Shown here piece after piece: positions 59,268 through 64,000 of a DNA stretch of 64,000 nucleotides. The stretch's first letter is position 1. Every line of letters begins with the position of its first letter. Both the position numbers and the translations under genes were made by a program. This DNA is from Lutimaribacter_A marinistellae (GTDB lineage: Bacteria; Pseudomonadota; Alphaproteobacteria; Rhodobacterales; Rhodobacteraceae), in the NCBI RefSeq assembly GCF_042648365.1, contig NZ_JBHRXI010000016.1, forward strand, positions 248,001-312,000. Direction: 5' to 3'. Below the pieces are notes generated by a model. The model saw only the letters and a list, made by a program, of their open reading frames with translations. It searched no databases and was not told the DNA's origin.

Positions 59268-61139
59268 TCAGGACAGCAGGTCGAACGCGGTCCCGTCGGC
59301 CAGCCGCATCATGATGGCGTCATTGGCAGCGCCATCGACGAGGGCAAAGATCACCTGACCCTTGTAACCGACGAACAGCTCTTCGATCCCGGCATCGCCG
59401 GGCCGCACGGGCAGATCGGTATGGACGCTGTGGACCGCGAAATCATCCGCCGTGGCCGTGCCGCCGAAGATCAGCAGATCGCCTTGCGCATGGTCGAAAT
59501 CCTGAATCCAGTCGGTGCCGTGGCTTGCGACGCCCGCGTGATAGAACCGGTCGGCCCCGTCGCCGCCGTTGAGACGGTCGAAGCCGCTGCCGCCATTGAG
59601 GAAGTCGTCGCCCGCATTGCCGAACAGGACATCGCCCAGCGCCCCGCCCGACAGCACGTCATTGCCTTCTTGCCCCGCGAGGAGATCGGCGCCGTGCCCA
59701 CCCGACAGCACGTCATCGCCGCCCTGGCCGTAAATCAGATCGTTGTTCTCGTCGTCGCTGACCGTATCGTTGCCGTCGCCGGCCAGGATCGTATCGTGGA
59801 GGAAACCGCCCCGGATGACGTCATCGCCATCGCCGCCGTCGAGTGTATCGCTCTCCGTACCACCAACCAGAGTGTCGTTCCCGGCCTCGCCGAAAAAACG
59901 TTTGCTGCCGTAATTGAACCCGTAATTGCCGACGATGATGTCGTTTCCGGCTCCGCCATGCACGACTTGGCTGAGGATACTCGCATCGACAAGGTCGTCG
60001 CCATCTCCGGTCTCGATGTTGGCGCCGGACGTGAAGCTGAATACGATATCGACATCGTCGCTGCCATCGAAAGGGGGGATGTCGAAAGGCATCAGAACGC
60101 TCTCGATCACATGCAGGGTGCCGTTGGACGCGCGGATGTCGGGAGTCGTGATTTCCGGATCCGGGAGGTTCGACGCGTCGTTGTGCACGCGCAGGCCGTC
60201 GACCGTGACGTTTAAACCGTGAAGGGTGGGGACTTGGTGTTCGGTCATCTGTCGCCATTGCAGGGACTCATCCACGAGATGCATTTGAACGATGTCGCGC
60301 AGCGCCGGCACCAGATCGCCCGCGCTGAACAAATTCACAGCGCGCAAAAAATGGTCAATTGCGCGGCCCTCGTAGACGTGCCTGAGTAGGCCGGTATGCG
60401 CTTCCTCATCGAACCCAAACCGCGCAGCCGCGCGGACGAAAGCTTCGTCACTGGGGACGAAAACGGTCAGGTCCGCCTCCACGTCGTTCAGATAAGGGAT
60501 AAGATCGGCCCTGGTCATGTCTGCCCTGGTCACTACGTGGCGGAACATTTGGATATCCCGTATCGTGATCGGTCCGCCGGCCATCACGATATCGAGCAGC
60601 AGGGGCGCGTCATTGCCGGCCAGGTCCAGTGGCAGCAGAACGCGGTCGAGTTGATAGAAGGCGCCGTTGTCAAGCTCGCGCGCGCCACTCTCGGTGATCT
60701 CAAGGAAGGGATCGTTCAGATCGGGTTCCCGGTCGGTGAGCAGCCAGCCACGCTCGGCCGGGACCAGCCGGGGTATGTCAAGCGTGAAGGTGCCGCCCTG
60801 AAGCGTTGTGAGGGTTCCGGCCTCTGCAATTTCGGTCGGGGAGAGAGCGGTGCCGATCAGGTGATAGGTGAGGGTGTCGTGCAGAGTCTGCGCCGGGACG
60901 TTCTGGGTGAGAAAGCCGGTGATCGCGGCGGCATCGCTGGCGTCGCCTGCGAAGCCCAGATCCTGCGCCAGCCATGCGAAGGCGGTGTCGGTGGGCGCGA
61001 AGAGCGTGAGATCGGCTTGCTGATCATCGAGTGTGCCGGCGAGGTCGGAAGCGGGCAGCGCGGTGTCCGTGAATTCCACGAGGGACCGGAAAGTGGTATA
61101 GGAGCCGGATTGCGTAGCGTATTCGAAAAGCGTCGCCAT
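59268..61139 (-). CDS. Secreted fasciclin-RTX protein, copy 2
   Basis: A 623-residue paralogue of the preceding protein, with the same two FAS1 domains (first half LTLFAPTDTAFAWLAQDLGFAG, second half LTVFVPSDEAFVRAAARFGFDE), RTX repeats and type I secretion-like end (DGTAFDLLS). The C-terminal parts of the two copies are almost identical also at DNA level (for example GATCAGGACAGCAGGTCGAA at each stop), while the FAS1 parts have diverged, indicating duplication with possible gene conversion. ATG 61139 follows AAGGG. It is divergent from lolC. Confidence 0.85.
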   Translation of the reverse strand: MATLFEYATQSGSYTTFRSLVEFTDTALPASDLAGTLDDQQADLTLFAPTDTAFAWLAQDLGFAGDASDAAAITGFLTQNVPAQTLHDTLTYHLIGTALSPTEIAEAGTLTTLQGGTFTLDIPRLVPAERGWLLTDREPDLNDPFLEITESGARELDNGAFYQLDRVLLPLDLAGNDAPLLLDIVMAGGPITIRDIQMFRHVVTRADMTRADLIPYLNDVEADLTVFVPSDEAFVRAAARFGFDEEAHTGLLRHVYEGRAIDHFLRAVNLFSAGDLVPALRDIVQMHLVDESLQWRQMTEHQVPTLHGLNVTVDGLRVHNDASNLPDPEITTPDIRASNGTLHVIESVLMPFDIPPFDGSDDVDIVFSFTSGANIETGDGDDLVDASILSQVVHGGAGNDIIVGNYGFNYGSKRFFGEAGNDTLVGGTESDTLDGGDGDDVIRGGFLHDTILAGDGNDTVSDDENNDLIYGQGGDDVLSGGHGADLLAGQEGNDVLSGGALGDVLFGNAGDDFLNGGSGFDRLNGGDGADRFYHAGVASHGTDWIQDFDHAQGDLLIFGGTATADDFAVHSVHTDLPVRPGDAGIEELFVGYKGQVIFALVDGAANDAIMMRLADGTAFDLLS

Positions 61140-61333
61140 AATCTCTGTCCCTTCTTTTCGAGTGAGTGTTTCACGCGAACCGCGCGTGGGGAAGTGTTTT
61201 CCAAGCAATACACCCTTGGGTTGTGATATCTGCTCCGGATCGGTCGGAGGATTACCGCCGGGGCCTGTGGCGAGGCGGCTTGACCTGCGCGGCCGCAACG
61301 CGCAGGACTGGCCCGATCAATCAGGGCAGGCCA

Positions 61334-62623
61334 ATGACAACAGCAGCACCGAAACCGTTTTCCGGCTACGAGTGGAAGATCGCCTGGCGCTATCTGCGCG
61401 CGCGCCGGGCCGAGGGCGGTGTGAGCGTGATGACGTGGATCTCTCTCATCGGGATCACGCTGGCGGTTTTCGCGCTGATCGCGACCCTTGCCGTGCGGTC
61501 GGGGTTCCGGGCGGAATTCGTGGGCACGATCCTGGGCGCGAACGCGCATGTCACCGTCTACAGTGCAGGGGTCATCACCGAAAGCGGCCAGATCGACCGG
61601 ACGATCCCCGATTACGCCGAGATGGCCGCCCGGGTGGCCGAGGTGCCGGGTGTCACGCGAGTGGCGCCGCTGGTCAAGGGGCAGGTACTGGCCGCGCATC
61701 GCAACTCCAATGCTGGTGTGCAGGTGTTCGGCATCCATGCCGAGGACCTGGAGAGCCTGCCGGGAATCGCCGATAACGAGACCGGATATGGCGATCTTGC
61801 GCGGTTCGACGAGGGTGTTTCGATCGGGTCCGGCGTGGCGCGGTCGCTGGGGGCAACGGTGGGCGACCGGATCAGGCTGATCTCGCCCGACGGGGTCAAG
61901 ACGGCATTCGGCACCTCGCCGCGGGTGAACGCCTATGAGGTGGTGCACGTCTTTTCCGCGGGGCGATACGACATCGACAACACGCGGGTCTACCTGCCCT
62001 TTGCCGAGGCGCAGGTCTATTTCAACCGCGAGGGCGTGGCGGACGAGCTGGAAGTGATGGTTGCCGAGCCCGAGGAGCTGGACCGCTACACGCTGGCCAT
62101 CCTGCGCGCAGCGGGGGAGCAGGCGCGGGTCTGGACGTGGCGCGATGCCTCGGGCGGGTTCCTGCGTGCGCTGGAGGTCGAGGACAACGTGATGTTCATC
62201 ATCCTGTCGATCCTCGTGCTGATCGCCTCGATGAACATCGTGTCGGGCCTGATCATGCTGGTGAAGAACAAGGGCCGCGATATCGGTATCCTGCGCACCA
62301 TCGGGTTGAGCGAGGGGTCGGTCCTGCGGGTCTTTTTCATTTGCGGGGCGTTCACCGGCATCATTGGCACGGCCTGTGGCGTGGTTCTGGGATGTCTTTT
62401 CGCGATTTATATCGACCCGATCTTTTCCTTCGTGAATTACGTAATGGGCGGCGGAGTTTGGGATCCGGCCATTCGCGGCATTTACGCACTCCCGGCAGAG
62501 TTGCATCTTGTCGATGTTTTGAAGGCCGTGGGTTTGTCGCTGGGTCTGTCATTCATTGTAACGTGGTTTCCGGCGCGGCGGGCCGCGCGTCTGAACCCGG
62601 TGGAGGCGCTGCGTTATGAGTGA
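61334..62623 (+). CDS. lolC: Lipoprotein-releasing ABC transporter permease LolC/E
   Basis: A 429-residue inner-membrane subunit of the LolCDE machine that releases lipoproteins for the outer membrane. One N-terminal helix (VMTWISLIGITLAVFALIATLAV), a large periplasmic domain (residues 45-275) and three C-terminal helices (including SILVLIASMNIVSGLIMLVKNKGRDIGILRTIG) follow the usual pattern. A single LolC/E-type gene (LolF-like) is common in alphaproteobacteria. The upstream open frame to 61166 is discarded in favour of ATG 61334. Its stop overlaps lolD by eight bases. Confidence 0.92.
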   Translation: MTTAAPKPFSGYEWKIAWRYLRARRAEGGVSVMTWISLIGITLAVFALIATLAVRSGFRAEFVGTILGANAHVTVYSAGVITESGQIDRTIPDYAEMAARVAEVPGVTRVAPLVKGQVLAAHRNSNAGVQVFGIHAEDLESLPGIADNETGYGDLARFDEGVSIGSGVARSLGATVGDRIRLISPDGVKTAFGTSPRVNAYEVVHVFSAGRYDIDNTRVYLPFAEAQVYFNREGVADELEVMVAEPEELDRYTLAILRAAGEQARVWTWRDASGGFLRALEVEDNVMFIILSILVLIASMNIVSGLIMLVKNKGRDIGILRTIGLSEGSVLRVFFICGAFTGIIGTACGVVLGCLFAIYIDPIFSFVNYVMGGGVWDPAIRGIYALPAELHLVDVLKAVGLSLGLSFIVTWFPARRAARLNPVEALRYE

Positions 62624-63302
62624 GGCCGTTCTGCGCCTTTCGGGGCTGGAGAAGAGTTACAACCGGGGCAAGCCGAACGAAGTTCGGGTGCTGCGCGGTG
62701 TCGAACTGGCGCTCGTGCCCGGCGAGATCGTGGCACTGGTCGCACCGTCGGGGGCGGGCAAGTCGACGCTGCTGCACATGGCGGGGCTGCTGGACGTGCC
62801 CGATGCCGGCACGGTCGAGATCGGCGGACGCGAGATGGGCGGTCTGGGAGACCGGGCGCGCACCGCCGTGCGGCGGCGCGAGGTCGGGTTCGTCTACCAG
62901 TTCCACCACCTGCTGCCCGAGTTCACCGCGTTGGAGAACATCACCCTGCCGCAGCTGGCCGATGGCGCCACGGAACGTGCGGCGCAGGCGCGGGCGCGCG
63001 AGTTGCTGTCGCGGGTGGGGCTGGAGGCGCGGGCCGATCACCGGCCGGCGGCGTTGTCGGGCGGCGAGCAGCAGCGCGTGGCCTTTTGCAGGGCGTTGGC
63101 GAACGGTCCACGCATCCTGTTGGCTGACGAGCCGACCGGCAACCTCGACCCCGCGACGGCGGACCGGCTGTTCGATGTCCTGATGGAGCTGGTGGCGGAC
63201 GAGGGCCTGTCGGCCTTGATCGCCACGCATAACCTGGAACTGGCCGCGCGGATGAGCCGGGTTCTGCGCCTGGATGGCGGGGCGCTGCATCCTCAGGCTT
63301 GA
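62616..63302 (+). CDS. lolD: Lipoprotein-releasing ABC transporter ATPase
   Basis: A 228-residue ABC ATPase. Walker A is APSGAGKSTLLHM, the signature LSGGEQQRVAF and Walker B ILLADEPTGNLD, followed by the switch His in LIATHNLEL. ATG 62616 lies inside the end of lolC, so both are co-translated. It powers lipoprotein release together with LolC/E. Confidence 0.94.
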   Translation: MSEAVLRLSGLEKSYNRGKPNEVRVLRGVELALVPGEIVALVAPSGAGKSTLLHMAGLLDVPDAGTVEIGGREMGGLGDRARTAVRRREVGFVYQFHHLLPEFTALENITLPQLADGATERAAQARARELLSRVGLEARADHRPAALSGGEQQRVAFCRALANGPRILLADEPTGNLDPATADRLFDVLMELVADEGLSALIATHNLELAARMSRVLRLDGGALHPQA

Positions 63303-63370
63303 TCTGGATCATGGCGGCACCCGTCCCCGCGCGAGAGCCTGCGGGCAGAGGTAAGTAACGGGCGGGCCGA

Positions 63371-63766
63371 ATGAAATACGTGATTGCCGGGGCGCTGTCC
63401 CTGCTGGGGCTGGCGGGCTGCATGGGTGATGCTCCGCCCTCGGGCGCGGCGCTATACAAGGCGCATTGCGTCAGTTGTCATGGCCCGACAGGCGCCGGTG
63501 ACGGCCCCGACGCGGCGAAGCTGCGCTATCCACCTGCGAACCTGCGCGGGATGGCGGCGGCGAATGGCGGCGTGTTTCCTGCCGACGCCGTGATGGCAAA
63601 GATCCACGGGCATGGCGGGCAGGCCTTTGCCAGCGCGATGCCCGAATTCGGCCCGCTGATGGACGGGCCGACAGTGCCCTGGACCACGGCAGACGGGCAG
63701 GTCATCGCGACGCCCGAGGCGCTTGTTGCGTTGACGCGATACGTGGAGGGCCTGCAGGATGTATAG
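63371..63766 (+). CDS. Lipid-anchored c-type cytochrome
   Basis: A 131-residue cytochrome. The signal KYVIAGALSLLGLAGC has a lipobox LAGC. The heme motif is CVSCH (in KAHCVSCHGPTGAGDG), with the sixth ligand Met probably in SAMPEFG. It is an electron carrier or subunit anchored to the outer face of the inner membrane or the outer membrane. A second cytochrome gene follows after 27 bp, so the two may be parts of one redox complex. Confidence 0.88.
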   Translation: MKYVIAGALSLLGLAGCMGDAPPSGAALYKAHCVSCHGPTGAGDGPDAAKLRYPPANLRGMAAANGGVFPADAVMAKIHGHGGQAFASAMPEFGPLMDGPTVPWTTADGQVIATPEALVALTRYVEGLQDV

Positions 63767-63793
63767 AGGTCTGGCGGAAGAACGGAGACAGAG

Positions 63794-64000
63794 ATGAAGC
63801 GACCGATCGCAATACTTGCATTGGCGGTGCTGGCGGCTCCGGCGCTGGCGCAGAACGTGGAGGAGGGCAGCCGGCTCTACTTCCAGCATTGTGCCACGTG
63901 CCACGGGACCGAGGGCAGGGGCAACGGGCCGATGGCGGCCGTGCTGACCCTGCAGCCCACGGACCTGACGGCGCTGGCCGCGGGGGGCGAGTTCCCCTTT
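63794..64000 (+). CDS. c-type cytochrome, 3' end outside window
   Basis: The first 69 codons of a periplasmic cytochrome c. The signal peptide RPIAILALAVLAAPALAQ is followed by CATCH in FQHCATCHGTEGRGNGPM, a single heme site. GGAG lies eight bases before ATG 63794. It is in the same direction as the lipid-anchored cytochrome and probably co-transcribed. The full length is not known. Confidence 0.85.
   Translation, partial: MKRPIAILALAVLAAPALAQNVEEGSRLYFQHCATCHGTEGRGNGPMAAVLTLQPTDLTALAAGGEFPF

Noticed and set aside
57227..60215. Long plus-strand frames opposite the fasciclin-RTX genes
   Set aside because: The repeated Val/Ala-rich product is the mirror of RTX repeats; the minus strand encodes recognisable FAS1 and RTX domains.
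1..64000. CRISPR array
   Set aside because: No regularly spaced repeat with unique spacers was seen; the TGACCCC array has a 7-bp unit and irregular short gaps.

Overview
The window looks like chromosomal DNA of a marine alphaproteobacterium of the order Rhodobacterales (Roseobacter group). This rests on gene content and order: a propionyl-CoA carboxylase / methylmalonyl-CoA mutase locus with a PccR-type regulator, a perM-hdaA-ppx operon, the short alphaproteobacterial prolyl-tRNA synthetase next to lolCD, and several small lipoproteins typical of this group. No sequence search was possible, so all names rest on motifs, length and context.

Positions 1-17400 form an accessory region. It starts with a truncated arginine/agmatine-type antiporter and a YfcC-type basic amino acid carrier. 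These are followed by a Ca2+-type P-ATPase, a TorF-like outer-membrane protein, a GltS glutamate symporter, a patatin-like lipoprotein, an MFS carrier and an RND pump with its membrane-fusion protein. An intact IS3-family element with a 4-bp target duplication (15782-16991) and the 3' fragment of a second transposase follow. Positions 17382-20104 are a prophage-like remnant: an orphan terminase small subunit, a phased array of eleven TGACCCC repeats, an XRE repressor, four small coupled genes and a terminator. The remnant stops about 30 bp from the 3' end of a tRNA-Leu(UAA) gene, which is a common integration target. That tRNA gene (20138-20433, minus strand) is split by a 210-nt group I intron placed directly after U34.

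From 20500 onward the sequence is GC-rich core genome. It carries an esterase, glyA, nadK, an acyl-CoA ligase/amidase pair, and a large propionate assimilation region (27659-45279). This region holds prpE, maeB, pccR, a Bcr-type exporter, pccB, a cupin, small lipoproteins, pccA, a sulfotransferase-like gene and methylmalonyl-CoA mutase. PrpE would make propionyl-CoA, PccAB would carboxylate it, and the mutase would turn methylmalonyl-CoA into succinyl-CoA. TTTGCAAA boxes, the motif described for PccR-type regulators, lie in front of prpE, pccR and pccB. No TTTGCAAA box was seen in front of pccA or the mutase gene.

The rest holds a VOC/GNAT pair, a TerB-DnaJ protein, a nuclease-fold protein, the perM-hdaA-ppx operon (with no ppk between hdaA and ppx), a DUF900 hydrolase, an FAD oxidoreductase, proS, two large secreted fasciclin-RTX paralogues, lolCD and two c-type cytochromes, the last running off the window. 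The most unusual items are the intron-bearing tRNA-Leu, the phased TGACCCC array, the 32-bp-spaced direct repeats upstream of perM, the fasciclin-RTX pair lying between proS and lolC, and a possible structured RNA near 38.6 kb.
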